Source of the DNA: Loxodes magnus | Lineage: Eukaryota > Ciliophora > Karyorelictea > Loxodida > Loxodidae | NCBI GenBank assembly: GCA_946699065.1 | Contig: CAMPDV010001589.1 | Span: 37,235-101,234 of the forward strand | Length of the DNA: 64,000 nt | Direction: 5' to 3' | Part shown: piece after piece, positions 37,331 to 50,866 of the stretch | Layout: every line of letters starts with the position of its first letter | Position numbering within the stretch: position 1 is the stretch's first letter | Notes under the pieces: generated by a model | What the model saw: the letters and a program-made list of their open reading frames with translations, nothing else | What the model was told of the DNA's origin: nothing | The model's database searches: none | Made by a program: the position numbers and the translations under genes

Positions 37331-39759
37331 AGAAGATATAGTTTCAGTTTTAAGGAGTATGCTTTGAGATGTAATAAGTATTTAGAAAAGTGAAGAAGTA
37401 AAGTAAGAAAAGAAGATAGAATTTCAGTTTTAAGGAGTATGCTTTGAGAAGTAATAAGTATTTTGAAAAGTGAATAAGTAAAGTAAGAAAAGATGATAGA
37501 GTTTCAGTTTAAAGAGTATGCTTTGAGAAGAAATAAGTATTTTGAAGAGTGAAGAAGTAAAGTAAGAAAAGAAGATATAGTTTCAGTTTAAAGAGTATGC
37601 TTTGAGAAGAAATAAGTATTTTGAAGAGTGAAGAAGTAAAGTAAGAAAAGAAGATATAGTTTCAGTTTAAAGAGTATGCTTTGAGAAGAAATAAGTATTT
37701 TGAAAAGTGAATAAGTAAAGTAAGAAAAGAAGATAGAATTTCAGTTTAAATAGTATGCTTTGAGAAGTAATAAGTATTTAGAAAGTGAATAAGTAAAGTA
37801 AGAAAAGAAGATATAGTTTCAGTTTTAAGGAGTATGCTTTGAGAAGTAATAAGTATTTTGAAAAGTGAATAAGTAAAGTAAGAAAAGAAGATAGAATTTC
37901 AGTTTAAATAGTATGCTTTGAGAAGTAATAAGTATTTAGAAAGTGAATAAGTAAAGTAAGAAAAGAAGATAGAATTTCAGTTTTAAGGAGTATGCTTTGA
38001 GAAGTAATAAGTATTTTGAAAAGTGAATAAGTAAAGTAAGAAAAGATGATAGAGTTTCAGTTTAAAGAGTATGCTTTGAGAAGAAATAAGTATTTTGAAG
38101 AGTGAAGAAGTAAAGTAAGAAAAGAAGATATAGTTTCAGTTTAAAGAGTATGCTTTGAGAAGTAATAAGTATTTAGAAAGTGAATAAGTAAAGTAAGAAA
38201 AGATGATAGAGTTTCAGTTTAAAGAGTATGCTTTGAGAAGAAATAAGTATTTAGAAAAGTGAAGAAGTAAAGTAAGAAAAGAAGATAGAATTTCAGTTTT
38301 AAGGAGTATGCTTTGAGAAGTAATAAGTATTTTGAAAAGTGAAGAAGTAAAGTAAGAAAAGAAGATATAGTTTCAGTTTTAAGGAGTATGCTTTGAGATG
38401 TAATAAGTATTTTGAAAAGTGAATAAGTAAAGTAAGAAAAGATGATAGAGTTTCAGTTTAAAGAGTATGCTTTGAGAAGAAATAAGTATTTTGAAAAGTG
38501 AAGAAGTAAAGTAAGAAAAGATGATAGAGTTTCAGTTTAAAGAGTATGCTTTGAGAAGAAATAAGTATTTAGAAAAGTGAAGAAGTAAAGTAAGAAAAGA
38601 AGATAGAATTTCAGTTTTAAGGAGTATGCTTTGAGAAGTAATAAGTATTTTGAAAAGTGAAGAAGTAAAGTAAGAAAAGAAGATAGAATTTCAGTTTTAA
38701 GGAGTATGCTTTGAGATGTAATAAGTATTTAGAAAAGTGAAGAAGTAAAGTAAGAAAAGAAGATAGAATTTCAGTTTTAAGGAGTATGCTTTGAGAAGTA
38801 ATAAGTATTTTGAAAAGTGAAGAAGTAAAGTAAGAAAAGAAGATAGAATTTCAGTTTTAAGGAGTATGCTTTGAGAAGTAATAAGTATTTTGAAAAGTGA
38901 AGAAGTAAAGTAAGAAAAGAAGATATAGTTTCAGTTTAAAGAGTATGCTTTGAGAAGAAATAAGTATTTTGAAGAGTGAAGAAGTAAAGTAAGAAAAGAA
39001 GATAGAATTTCAGTTTAAATAGTATGCTTTGAGAAGTAATAAGTATTTAGAAAGTGAATAAGTAAAGTAAGAAAAGATGATAGAGTTTCAGTTTAAAGAG
39101 TATGCTTTGAGAAGAAATAAGTATTTTGAAGAGTGAAGAAGTAAAGTAAGAAAAGAAGATATAGTTTCAGTTTAAATAGTATGCTTTGAGAAGTAATAAG
39201 TATTTAGAAAGTGAATAAGTAAAGTAAGAAAAGATGATAGAGTTTCAGTTTAAAGAGTATGCTTTGAGAAGAAATAAGTATTTTGAAAAGTGAATAAGTA
39301 AAGTAAGAAAAGAAGATAGAATTTCAGTTTAAATAGTATGCTTTGAGAAGTAATAAGTATTTAGAAAGTGAATAAGTAAAGTAAGAAAAGAAGATAGAAT
39401 TTCAGTTTTAAGGAGTATGCTTTGAGAAGTAATAAGTATTTAGAAAGTGAATAAGTAAAGTAAGAAAAGAAGATAGAATTTCAGTTTTAAGGAGTATGCT
39501 TTTAGAAGTAATAAGTATTTAGAAAGTGAATAAGTAAAGTAAGAAAAGAAGATAGAATTTCAGTTTAAAGAGTATGCTTTGAGAAGAAATAAGTATTTTG
39601 AAGAGTGAAGAAGTAAAGTAAGAAAAGAAGATATAGTTTCAGTTTAAATAGTATGCTTTGAGAAGAAAAAAGTATTTAGAAAGTGAATAAGTAAAGTAAG
39701 AAAAGATGATAGAGTTTCAATTTAAAGAGTATGCTTTGAGAAGTAATAAGTATTTAGAA

Positions 39760-39985
39760 AAGTGAAGAAGTAAAGTAAGAAAATAAGATAGAATTTCAGT
39801 TTTAAGTAGTATGCTTTGAGAAGTAGTAAGTGATTAGAAAAGTGAAGAAGTAAAGTAAGAAAAGAAGATAGAATTTCAGTTTTAAGGAGTATGCTTTGAG
39901 AAGTATTAAGTATTTAGAAAAGTGAAGAAGTAAAGTAAGAAAAGAAGATAGAATTTCAGTTTTAAGGAGTATGCTTTGAGAAGTA
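39760..39985. repeat. Island of far-left-type monomers inside domain 2
   Basis: About three units here carry AAAATAAGATAG (near 39,781), GTAGTAAGTGATTAG (near 39,822) and GTATTAAG (near 39,901). GTAGTAAGTGATTAG otherwise occurs only at the very start of the window (1, 241 and 561), and AAAATAAGATAG near 1,638. On both sides the units are typical of domain 2 (GATGATAGAG, CAGTTTAAAG). The island looks like a small segment copied from, or left over from, the array type beyond the left edge. Confidence 0.8.
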
Positions 39986-40329
39986 ATAAGTATTTTGAAA
40001 AGTGAATAAGTAAAGTAAGAAAAGATGATAGAGTTTCAGTTTAAAGAGTATGCTTTGAGAAGCAATAAGTATTTAGAAAGTGAATAAGTAAAGTAAGAAA
40101 AGAAGATAGAATTTCAGTTTTAAGGAGTATGCTTTGAGAAGTAATAAGTATTTTGAAAAGTGAAGAAGTAAAGTAAGAAAAGAAGATAGAATTTCAGTTT
40201 TAAGGAGTATGCTTTGAGATGTAATAAGTATTTAGAAAAGTGAAGAAGTAAAGTAAGAAAAGAAGATAGAATTTCAGTTTTAAGGAGTATGCTTTGAGAA
40301 GTAATAAGTATTTTGAAAAGTGAATAAGT

Positions 40330-42590
40330 AAAGTAAGAAAAGAAGATATAGTTTCAGTTTAAAGAGTATGCTTTGAGAAGAAATAAGTATTTTGAAGAGT
40401 GAAGAAGTAAAGTAAGAAAAGAAGATAGAATTTCAGTTTTAAGGAGTATGCTTTGAGAAGTAATAAGTATTTAGAAAGTGAATAAGTAAAGTAAGAAAAG
40501 AAGATAGAATTTCAGTTTTAAGGAGTATGCTTTGAGAAGTAATAAGTATTTTGAAAAGTGAATAAGTAAAGTAAGAAAAGATGATAGAGTTTCAGTTTAA
40601 AGAGTATGCTTTGAGAAGAAATAAGTATTTTGAAGAGTGAAGAAGTAAAGTAAGAAAAGAAGATATAGTTTCAGTTTAAATAGTATGCTTTGAGAAGTAA
40701 TAAGTATTTAGAAAGTGAATAAGTAAAGTAAGAAAAGATGATAGAGTTTCAGTTTAAAGAGTATGCTTTGAGAAGAAATAAGTATTTAGAAAGTGAATAA
40801 GTAAAGTAAGAAAAGAAGATAGAATTTCAGTTTAAATAGTATGCTTTGAGAAGTAATAAGTATTTAGAAAGTGAATAAGTAAAGTAAGAAAAGAAGATAT
40901 AGTTTCAGTTTAAATAGTATGCTTTGAGAAGTAATAAGTATTTAGAAAGTGAATAAGTAAAGTAAGAAAAGATGATAGAGTTTCAGTTTAAAGAGTATGC
41001 TTTGAGAAGAAATAAGTATTTTGAAAAGTGAATAAGTAAAGTAAGAAAAGAAGATAGAATTTCAGTTTAAATAGTATGCTTTGAGAAGTAATAAGTATTT
41101 AGAAAGTGAATAAGTAAAGTAAGAAAAGAAGATAGAATTTCAGTTTTAAGGAGTATGCTTTGAGAAGTAATAAGTATTTAGAAAGTGAATAAGTAAAGTA
41201 AGAAAAGAAGATATAGTTTCAGTTTAAATAGTATGCTTTGAGAAGTAATAAGTATTTAGAAAGTGAATAAGTAAAGTAAGAAAAGATGATAGAATTTCAG
41301 TTTTAAGGAGTATGCTTTGAGATGTAATAAGTATTTAGAAAGTGAATAAGTAAAGTAAGAAAAGAAGATAGAATTTCAGTTTTAAGGAGTATGCTTTGAG
41401 AAGTAATAAGTATTTAGAAAGTGAATAAGTAAAGTAAGAAAAGAAGATAGAATTTCAGTTTTAAGGAGTATGCTTTGAGAAGTAATAAGTATTTAGAAAA
41501 GTGAATAAGTAAAGTAAGAAAAGAAGATAGAATTTCAGTTTTAAGAGTATGCTTTGAGAAGAAATAAGTATTTTGAAGAGTGAAGAAGTAAAGTAAGAAA
41601 AGAAGATAGAATTTCAGTTTTAAGGAGTATGCTTTGAGAAGTAATAAGTATTTTGAAAAGTGAAGAAGTAAAGTAAGAAAAGAAGATAGAATTTCAGTTT
41701 TAAGGAGTATGCTTTGAGAAGTAATAAGTATTTAGAAAGTGAATAAGTAAAGTAAGAAAAGAAGATAGAATTTCAGTTTTAAGGAGTATGCTTTGAGAAG
41801 TAATAAGTATTTTGAAAAGTGAATAAGTAAAGTAAGAAAAGATGATAGAGTTTCAGTTTAAAGAGTATGCTTTGAGAAGAAATAAGTATTTTGAAAAGTG
41901 AATAAGTAAAGTAAGAAAAGAAGATAGAATTTCAGTTTTAAGGAGTATGCTTTGAGAAGTAATAAGTATTTTGAAAAGTGAAGAAGTAAAGTAAGAAAAG
42001 AAGATATAGTTTCAGTTTTAAGGAGTATGCTTTGAGATGTAATAAGTATTTTGAAAAGTGAAGAAGTAAAGTAAGAAAAGAAGATAGAATTTCAGTTTTA
42101 AGGAGTATGCTTTGAGAAGTAATAAGTATTTTGAAAAGTGAATAAGTAAAGTAAGAAAAGATGATAGAGTTTCAGTTTAAAGAGTATGCTTTGAGAAGAA
42201 ATAAGTATTTTGAAAAGTGAAGAAGTAAAGTAAGAAAAGAAGATAGAATTTCAGTTTTAAGGAGTATGCTTTGAGAAGTAATAAGTATTTAGAAAGTGAA
42301 TAAGTAAAGTAAGAAAAGAAGATAGAATTTCAGTTTTAAGGAGTATGCTTTGAGAAGTAATAAGTATTTAGAAAGTGAATAAGTAAAGTAAGAAAAGAAG
42401 ATAGAATTTCAGTTTTAAGGAGTATGCTTTGAGAAGTAATAAGTATTTAGAAAGTGAAGAAGTAAAGTAAGAAAAGAAGATATAGTTTCAGTTTTAAGGA
42501 GTATGCTTTGAGATGTAATAAGTATTTAGAAAAGTGAAGAAGTAAAGTAAGAAAAGAAGATATAGTTTCAGTTTTAAGGAGTATGCTTTG
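40330..42590. repeat. 2.26-kb higher-order duplication, copy 1 (offset ~3,646 bp)
   Basis: This matches 43,976-46,236 with an offset of 3,646-3,648 bp (46 units). The rare TTTTAAGAGTATG unit is at 41,535 and 45,182. Other shared landmarks are consecutive CAGTTTAAATAG units and a GAAAGTGAAGAAG unit before GATATAG near 42,455 and 46,097. The copies differ by at least four unit variants, for example one A near 40,475 and GATAGAA for GATATAG near 41,688, so this duplication looks older than the 5,083-bp twin. Confidence 0.83.
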
Positions 42591-43975
42591 AGAAGTAATA
42601 AGTATTTTGAAAAGTGAAGAAGTAAAGTAAGAAAAGAAGATAGAATTTCAGTTTTAAGGAGTATGCTTTGAGAAGTAATAAGTATTTTGAAAAGTGAATA
42701 AGTAAAGTAAGAAAAGATGATAGAGTTTCAGTTTAAAGAGTATGCTTTGAGAAGAAATAAGTATTTTGAAGAGTGAAGAAGTAAAGTAAGAAAAGAAGAT
42801 ATAGTTTCAGTTTAAATAGTATGCTTTGAGAAGAAAAAAGTATTTAGAAAGTGAATAAGTAAAGTAAGAAAAAATGATAGAGTTTCAGTTTAAAGAGTAT
42901 GCTTTGAGAAGAAATAAGTATTTTGAAAAGTGAAGAAGTAAAGTAAGAAAAGAAGATAGAATTTCAGTTTTAAGGAGTATGCTTTGAGAAGTAATAAGTA
43001 TTTAGAAAGTGAAGAAGTAAAGTAAGAAAAGAAGATATAGTTTCAGTTTTAAGGAGTATGCTTTGAGATGTAATAAGTATTTAGAAAAGTGAAGAAGTAA
43101 AGTAAGAAAAGAAGATATAGTTTCAGTTTAAAGAGTATGCTTTGAGAAGAAATAAGTATTTTGAAGAGTGAAGAAGTAAAGTAAGAAAAGAAGATATAGT
43201 TTCAGTTTTAAGGAGTATGCTTTGAGAAGTAATAAGTATTTTGAAAAGTGAAGAAGTAAAGTAAGAAAAGAAGATTGAATTTCAGTTTTAAGGAGTATGC
43301 TTTGAGAAGTAATAAGTATTTAGAAAAGTGAAGAAGTAAAGTAAGAAAAGAAGATATAGTTTCAGTTTAAAGAGTATGCTTTGAGAAGAAATAAGTATTT
43401 AGAAAAGTGAATAAGTAAAGTAAGAAAAGAAGATATAGTTTCAGTTTTAAGGAGTATGCTTTGAGAAGTAATAAGTATTTTGAAAAGTGAAGAAGTAAAG
43501 TAAGAAAAGAAGATAGAATTTCAGTTTTAAGGAGTATGCTTTGAGATGTAATAAGTATTTAGAAAAGTGAAGAAGTAAAGTAAGAAAAGAAGATAGAATT
43601 TCAGTTTTAAGGAGTATGCTTTGAGAAGTAATAAGTATTTTGAAAAGTGAATAAGTAAAGTAAGAAAAGATGATAGAGTTTCAGTTTAAAGAGTATGCTT
43701 TGAGAAGAAATAAGTATTTAGAAAAGTGAAGAAGTAAAGTAAGAAAAGAAGATATAGTTTCAGTTTTAAGGAGTATGCTTTGAGAAGTAATAAGTATTTT
43801 GAAAAGTGAAGAAGTAAAGTAAGAAAAGAAGATTGAATTTCAGTTTTAAGGAGTATGCTTTGAGAAGTAATAAGTATTTAGAAAAGTGAAGAAGTAAAGT
43901 AAGAAAAGAAGATATAGTTTCAGTTTTAAGGAGTATGCTTTGAGAAGTAATAAGTATTTTGAAAAGTGAAGAAGT

Positions 43976-46236
43976 AAAGTAAGAAAAGAAGATATAGTTT
44001 CAGTTTAAAGAGTATGCTTTGAGAAGAAATAAGTATTTTGAAGAGTGAAGAAGTAAAGTAAGAAAAGAAGATAGAATTTCAGTTTTAAGGAGTATGCTTT
44101 GAGAAGTAATAAGTATTTAGAAAAGTGAATAAGTAAAGTAAGAAAAGAAGATAGAATTTCAGTTTTAAGGAGTATGCTTTGAGAAGTAATAAGTATTTTG
44201 AAAAGTGAATAAGTAAAGTAAGAAAAGATGATAGAGTTTCAGTTTAAAGAGTATGCTTTGAGAAGAAATAAGTATTTTGAAGAGTGAAGAAGTAAAGTAA
44301 GAAAAGAAGATATAGTTTCAGTTTAAATAGTATGCTTTGAGAAGTAATAAGTATTTAGAAAGTGAATAAGTAAAGTAAGAAAAGATGATAGAGTTTCAGT
44401 TTAAAGAGTATGCTTTGAGAAGAAATAAGTATTTAGAAAGTGAATAAGTAAAGTAAGAAAAGAAGATAGAATTTCAGTTTAAATAGTATGCTTTGAGAAG
44501 TAATAAGTATTTAGAAAGTGAATAAGTAAAGTAAGAAAAGAAGATATAGTTTCAGTTTAAATAGTATGCTTTGAGAAGTAATAAGTATTTAGAAAGTGAA
44601 TAAGTAAAGTAAGAAAAGATGATAGAGTTTCAGTTTAAAGAGTATGCTTTGAGAAGAAATAAGTATTTTGAAAAGTGAATAAGTAAAGTAAGAAAAGAAG
44701 ATAGAATTTCAGTTTAAATAGTATGCTTTGAGAAGTAATAAGTATTTAGAAAGTGAATAAGTAAAGTAAGAAAAGAAGATAGAATTTCAGTTTTAAGGAG
44801 TATGCTTTGAGAAGTAATAAGTATTTAGAAAGTGAATAAGTAAAGTAAGAAAAGAAGATATAGTTTCAGTTTAAATAGTATGCTTTGAGAAGTAATAAGT
44901 ATTTAGAAAGTGAATAAGTAAAGTAAGAAAAGATGATAGAATTTCAGTTTTAAGGAGTATGCTTTGAGATGTAATAAGTATTTAGAAAGTGAATAAGTAA
45001 AGTAAGAAAAGAAGATAGAATTTCAGTTTTAAGGAGTATGCTTTGAGAAGTAATAAGTATTTAGAAAGTGAATAAGTAAAGTAAGAAAAGAAGATAGAAT
45101 TTCAGTTTTAAGGAGTATGCTTTGAGAAGTAATAAGTATTTAGAAAAGTGAATAAGTAAAGTAAGAAAAGAAGATAGAATTTCAGTTTTAAGAGTATGCT
45201 TTGAGAAGAAATAAGTATTTTGAAGAGTGAAGAAGTAAAGTAAGAAAAGAAGATAGAATTTCAGTTTTAAGGAGTATGCTTTGAGAAGTAATAAGTATTT
45301 TGAAAAGTGAAGAAGTAAAGTAAGAAAAGAAGATATAGTTTCAGTTTTAAGGAGTATGCTTTGAGAAGTAATAAGTATTTAGAAAGTGAATAAGTAAAGT
45401 AAGAAAAGAAGATAGAATTTCAGTTTTAAGGAGTATGCTTTGAGAAGTAATAAGTATTTTGAAAAGTGAATAAGTAAAGTAAGAAAAGATGATAGAGTTT
45501 CAGTTTAAAGAGTATGCTTTGAGAAGAAATAAGTATTTAGAAAGTGAATAAGTAAAGTAAGAAAAGAAGATAGAATTTCAGTTTTAAGGAGTATGCTTTG
45601 AGAAGTAATAAGTATTTTGAAAAGTGAAGAAGTAAAGTAAGAAAAGAAGATATAGTTTCAGTTTTAAGGAGTATGCTTTGAGATGTAATAAGTATTTTGA
45701 AAAGTGAAGAAGTAAAGTAAGAAAAGAAGATAGAATTTCAGTTTTAAGGAGTATGCTTTGAGAAGTAATAAGTATTTTGAAAAGTGAATAAGTAAAGTAA
45801 GAAAAGATGATAGAGTTTCAGTTTAAAGAGTATGCTTTGAGAAGAAATAAGTATTTAGAAAAGTGAAGAAGTAAAGTAAGAAAAGAAGATAGAATTTCAG
45901 TTTTAAGGAGTATGCTTTGAGAAGTAATAAGTATTTAGAAAGTGAATAAGTAAAGTAAGAAAAGAAGATAGAATTTCAGTTTTAAGGAGTATGCTTTGAG
46001 AAGTAATAAGTATTTAGAAAGTGAATAAGTAAAGTAAGAAAAGAAGATAGAATTTCAGTTTTAAGGAGTATGCTTTGAGAAGTAATAAGTATTTAGAAAG
46101 TGAAGAAGTAAAGTAAGAAAAGAAGATATAGTTTCAGTTTTAAGGAGTATGCTTTGAGATGTAATAAGTATTTAGAAAAGTGAAGAAGTAAAGTAAGAAA
46201 AGAAGATATAGTTTCAGTTTTAAGGAGTATGCTTTG
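43976..46236. repeat. 2.26-kb higher-order duplication, copy 2
   Basis: This is the second copy of 40,330-42,590. Small offset changes (3,646 to 3,648 and back) come from single A or T gains and losses in individual units, such as TTTAGAAAG for TTTTGAAAAG near 45,536. Between the two copies, 43,140-44,000 contains its own seven-unit duplication, marked by the rare GATTGAATTTC at 43,275 and 43,831 (556 bp apart). Confidence 0.83.
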
Positions 46237-48305
46237 AGATGTAATAAGTATTTAGAAAAGTGAAGAAGTAAAGTAAGAAAAGAAGATGGAATTTCAGTTT
46301 TAAGGAGTATGCTTTGAGAAGTAATAAGTATTTTGAAAAGTGAATAAGTAAAGTAAGAAAAGATGATAGAGTTTCAGTTTAAAGAGTATGCTTTGAGAAG
46401 AAATAAGTATTTAGAAAAGTGAATAAGTAAAGTAAGAAAAGAAGATAGAATTTCAGTTTTAAGGAGTATGCTTTGAGAAGTAATAAGTATTTTGAAAAGT
46501 GAAGAAGTAAAGTAAGAAAAGAAGATAGAATTTCAGTTTTAAGGAGTATGCTTTGAGATGTAATAAGTATTTAGAAAAGTGAAGAAGTAAAGTAAGAAAA
46601 GAAGATAGAATTTCAGTTTTAAGGAGTATGCTTTGAGATGTAATAAGTATTTAGAAAAGTGAAGAAGTAAAGTAAGAAAAGAAGATATAGTTTCAGTTTT
46701 AAGGAGTATGCTTTGAGATGTAATAAGTATTTAGAAAAGTGAAGAAGTAAAGTAAGAAAAGAAGATAGAATTTCAGTTTTAAGGAGTATGCTTTGAGAAG
46801 TAATAAGTATTTTGAAAAGTGAATAAGTAAAGTAAGAAAAGATGATAGAGTTTCAGTTTAAAGAGTATGCTTTGAGAAGAAATAAGTATTTTGAAGAGTG
46901 AAGAAGTAAAGTAAGAAAAGAAGATATAGTTTCAGTTTTAAGGAGTATGCTTTGAGAAGTAATAAGTATTTTGAAAAGTGAAGAAGTAAAGTAAGAAAAG
47001 AAGATAGAATTTCAGTTTTAAGGAGTATGCTTTGAGAAGTAATAAGTATTTTGAAAAGTGAAGAAGTAAAGTAAGAAAAGAAGATATAGTTTCAGTTTTA
47101 AGGAGTATGCTTTGAGATGTAATAAGTATTTAGAAAAGTGAATAAGTAAAGTAAGAAAAGAAGATAGAATTTCAGTTTTAAGGAGTATGCTTTGAGAAGT
47201 AATAAGTATTTTGAAAAGTGAAGAAGTAAAGTAAGAAAAGAAGATATAGTTTCAGTTTTAAGGAGTATGCTTTGAGATGTAATAAGTATTTAGAAAAGTG
47301 AAGAAGTAAAGTAAGAAAAGAAGATAGAATTTCAGTTTAAAGAGTATGCTTTGAGAAGTAATAAGTATTTTGAAAAGTGAATAAGTAAAGTAAGAAAAGA
47401 TGATAGAGTTTCAGTTTAAAGAGTATGCTTTGAGAAGAAATAAGTATTTTGAAGAGTGAAGAAGTAAAGTAAGAAAAGAAGATATAGTTTCAGTTTAAAT
47501 AGTATGCTTTGAGAAGTAATAAGTATTTAGAAAGAGAATAAGTAAAGTAAGAAAAGATGATAGAGTTTCAGTTTAAAGAGTATGCTTTGAGAAGAAATAA
47601 GTATTTAGAAAGTGAATAAGTAAAGTAAGAAAAGAAGATAGAATTTCAGTTTAAATAGTATGCTTTGAGAAGTAATAAGTATTTAGAAAGTGAATAAGTA
47701 AAGTAAGAAAAGAAGATAGAATTTCAGTTTTAAGGAGTATGCTTTGAGAAGTAATAAGTATTTAGAAAGTGAATAAGTAAAGTAAGAAAAGATGATAGAG
47801 TTTCAGTTTAAAGAGTATGCTTTGAGAAGTAATAAGTATTTTGAAAAGTGAAGAAGTAAAGTAAGAAAAGAAGATATAGTTTCAGTTTTAAGGAGTATGC
47901 TTTGAGAAGTAATAAGTATTTAGAAAGTGAATAAGTAAAGTAAGAAAAGAAGATAGAATTTCAGTTTTAAGGAGTATGCTTTGAGAAGTAATAAGTATTT
48001 AGAAAGTGAATAAGTAAAGTAAGAAAAGAAGATAGAATTTCAGTTTAAATAGTATGCTTTGAGAAGTAATAAGTATTTTGAAAAGTGAAGAAGTAAAGTA
48101 AGAAAAGAAGATATAGTTTCAGTTTTAAGGAGTATGCTTTGAGAAGTAATAAGTATTTTGAAAAGTGAAGAAGTAAAGTAAGAAAAGAAGATATAGTTTC
48201 AGTTTTAAGGAGTATGCTTTGAGAAGCAATAAGTATTTAGAAAGTGAATAAGTAAAGTAAGAAAAGAAGATAGAATTTCAGTTTTAAGGAGTATGCTTTG
48301 AGAAG

Positions 48306-49272
48306 TAATAAGTATTTTGAAAAGTGAATAAGTAAAGTAAGAAAAGATGATAGAGTTTCAGTTTAAAGAGTATGCTTTGAGAAGAAATAAGTATTTTGAA
48401 GAGTGAAGAAGTAAAGTAAGAAAAGAAGATATAGTTTCAGTTTAAATAGTATGCTTTGAGAAGAAAAAAGTATTTAGAAAGTGAATAAGTAAAGTAAGAA
48501 AAGAAGATAGAGTTTCAGTTTAAAGAGTATGCTTTGAGAAGAAATAAGTATTTAGAAAAGTGAAGAAGTAAAGTAAGAAAAGAAGATAGAATTTCAGTTT
48601 TAAGGAGTATGCTTTGAGAAGTAATAAGTATTTTGAAAAGTGAAGAAGTAAAGTAAGAAAAGAAGATATAGTTTCAGTTTTAAGGAGTATGCTTTGAGAT
48701 GTAATAAGTATTTAGAAAAGTGAATAAGTAAAGTAAGAAAAGAAGATAGAATTTCAGTTTTAAGGAGTATGCTTTGAGAAGTAATAAGTATTTTGAAAAG
48801 TGAAGAAGTAAAGTAAGAAAAGAAGATATAGTTTCAGTTTTAAGGAGTATGCTTTGAGATGTAATAAGTATTTAGAAAGTGAATAAGTAAAGTAAGAAAA
48901 GAAGATAGAGTTTCAGTTTTAAGGAGTATGCTTTGAGATGTAATAAGTATTTAGAAAAGTGAAGAAGTAAAGTAAGAAAAGAAGATAGAATTTCAGTTTT
49001 AAGGAGTATGCTTTGAGAAGAAATAAGTATTTTGAAAAGTGAATAAGTAAAGTAAGAAAAGATGATAGAGTTTCAGTTTTAAGGAGTATGCTTTGAGAAG
49101 TAATAAGTATTTTGAAAAGTGAAGAAGTAAAGTAAGAAAAGAAGATAGAATTTCAGTTTTAAGGAGTATGCTTTGAGAAGTAATAAGTATTTTGAAAAGT
49201 GAAGAAGTAAAGTAAGAAAAGAAGATATAGTTTCAGTTTTAAGGAGTATGCTTTGAGATGTAATAAGTATTT
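48306..49272. repeat. Higher-order duplication, copy 1 (offset 1,594 bp)
   Basis: This matches 49,900-50,866 at an offset of 1,594 bp (20 units). AAGAAAAAAG is at 48,461 and 50,055, followed in both copies by the unusual combination GAAGATAGAG plus CAGTTTAAAG. One difference is GAAGATAGAG near 48,901 against GATGATAGAG near 50,495. A seven-unit internal duplication (about 48,600-49,080 with 49,150-49,630) lies inside and between the copies. Confidence 0.83.
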
Positions 49273-49899
49273 AGAAAAGTGAATAAGTAAAGTAAGAAAA
49301 GAAGATAGAATTTCAGTTTTAAGGAGTATGCTTTGAGAAGTAATAAGTATTTTGAAAAGTGAAGAAGTAAAGTAAGAAAAGAAGATATAGTTTCAGTTTT
49401 AAGGAGTATGCTTTGAGATGTAATAAGTATTTAGAAAGTGAATAAGTAAAGTAAGAAAAGATGATAGAGTTTCAGTTTTAAGGAGTATGCTTTGAGATGT
49501 AATAAGTATTTAGAAAAGTGAAGAAGTAAAGTAAGAAAAGAAGATAGAATTTCAGTTTTAAGGAGTATGCTTTGAGAAGAAATAAGTATTTTGAAAAGTG
49601 AATAAGTAAAGTAAGAAAAGATGATAGAGTTTCAGTTTTAAGGAGTATGCTTTGAGATGTAATAAGTATTTTGAAAAGTGAAGAAGTAAAGTAAGAAAAG
49701 AAGATAGAATTTCAGTTTTAAGGAGTATGCTTTGAGAAGTAATAAGTATTTTGAAAAGTGAAGAAGTAAAGTAAGAAAAGAAGATAGAATTTCAGTTTTA
49801 AGGAGTATGCTTTGAGAAGTAATAAGTATTTTGAAAAGTGAAGAAGTAAAGTAAGAAAAGAAGATATAGTTTCAGTTTTAAGGAGTATGCTTTGAGATG

Positions 49900-50866
49900 T
49901 AATAAGTATTTTGAAAAGTGAATAAGTAAAGTAAGAAAAGATGATAGAGTTTCAGTTTAAAGAGTATGCTTTGAGAAGAAATAAGTATTTTGAAGAGTGA
50001 AGAAGTAAAGTAAGAAAAGAAGATATAGTTTCAGTTTAAATAGTATGCTTTGAGAAGAAAAAAGTATTTAGAAAGTGAATAAGTAAAGTAAGAAAAGAAG
50101 ATAGAGTTTCAGTTTAAAGAGTATGCTTTGAGAAGAAATAAGTATTTAGAAAAGTGAAGAAGTAAAGTAAGAAAAGAAGATAGAATTTCAGTTTTAAGGA
50201 GTATGCTTTGAGAAGTAATAAGTATTTTGAAAAGTGAAGAAGTAAAGTAAGAAAAGAAGATATAGTTTCAGTTTTAAGGAGTATGCTTTGAGATGTAATA
50301 AGTATTTAGAAAAGTGAATAAGTAAAGTAAGAAAAGAAGATAGAATTTCAGTTTTAAGGAGTATGCTTTGAGAAGTAATAAGTATTTTGAAAAGTGAAGA
50401 AGTAAAGTAAGAAAAGAAGATATAGTTTCAGTTTTAAGGAGTATGCTTTGAGATGTAATAAGTATTTAGAAAGTGAATAAGTAAAGTAAGAAAAGATGAT
50501 AGAGTTTCAGTTTTAAGGAGTATGCTTTGAGATGTAATAAGTATTTAGAAAAGTGAAGAAGTAAAGTAAGAAAAGAAGATAGAATTTCAGTTTTAAGGAG
50601 TATGCTTTGAGAAGAAATAAGTATTTTGAAAAGTGAATAAGTAAAGTAAGAAAAGATGATAGAGTTTCAGTTTTAAGGAGTATGCTTTGAGAAGTAATAA
50701 GTATTTTGAAAAGTGAAGAAGTAAAGTAAGAAAAGAAGATAGAATTTCAGTTTTAAGGAGTATGCTTTGAGAAGTAATAAGTATTTTGAAAAGTGAAGAA
50801 GTAAAGTAAGAAAAGAAGATATAGTTTCAGTTTTAAGGAGTATGCTTTGAGATGTAATAAGTATTT
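49900..50866. repeat. Higher-order duplication, copy 2 (offset 1,594 bp)
   Basis: This is the second copy of 48,306-49,272. At the left edge this copy is preceded by GAGATGTAAT and the other by GAGAAGTAAT. At the right edge TTTTGAAAAG replaces TTTAGAAAAG. It is followed by a further AAGAAAAAAG unit near 51,012 with the private change AAAAAATGATAG, which also occurs near 42,870. Confidence 0.82.
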
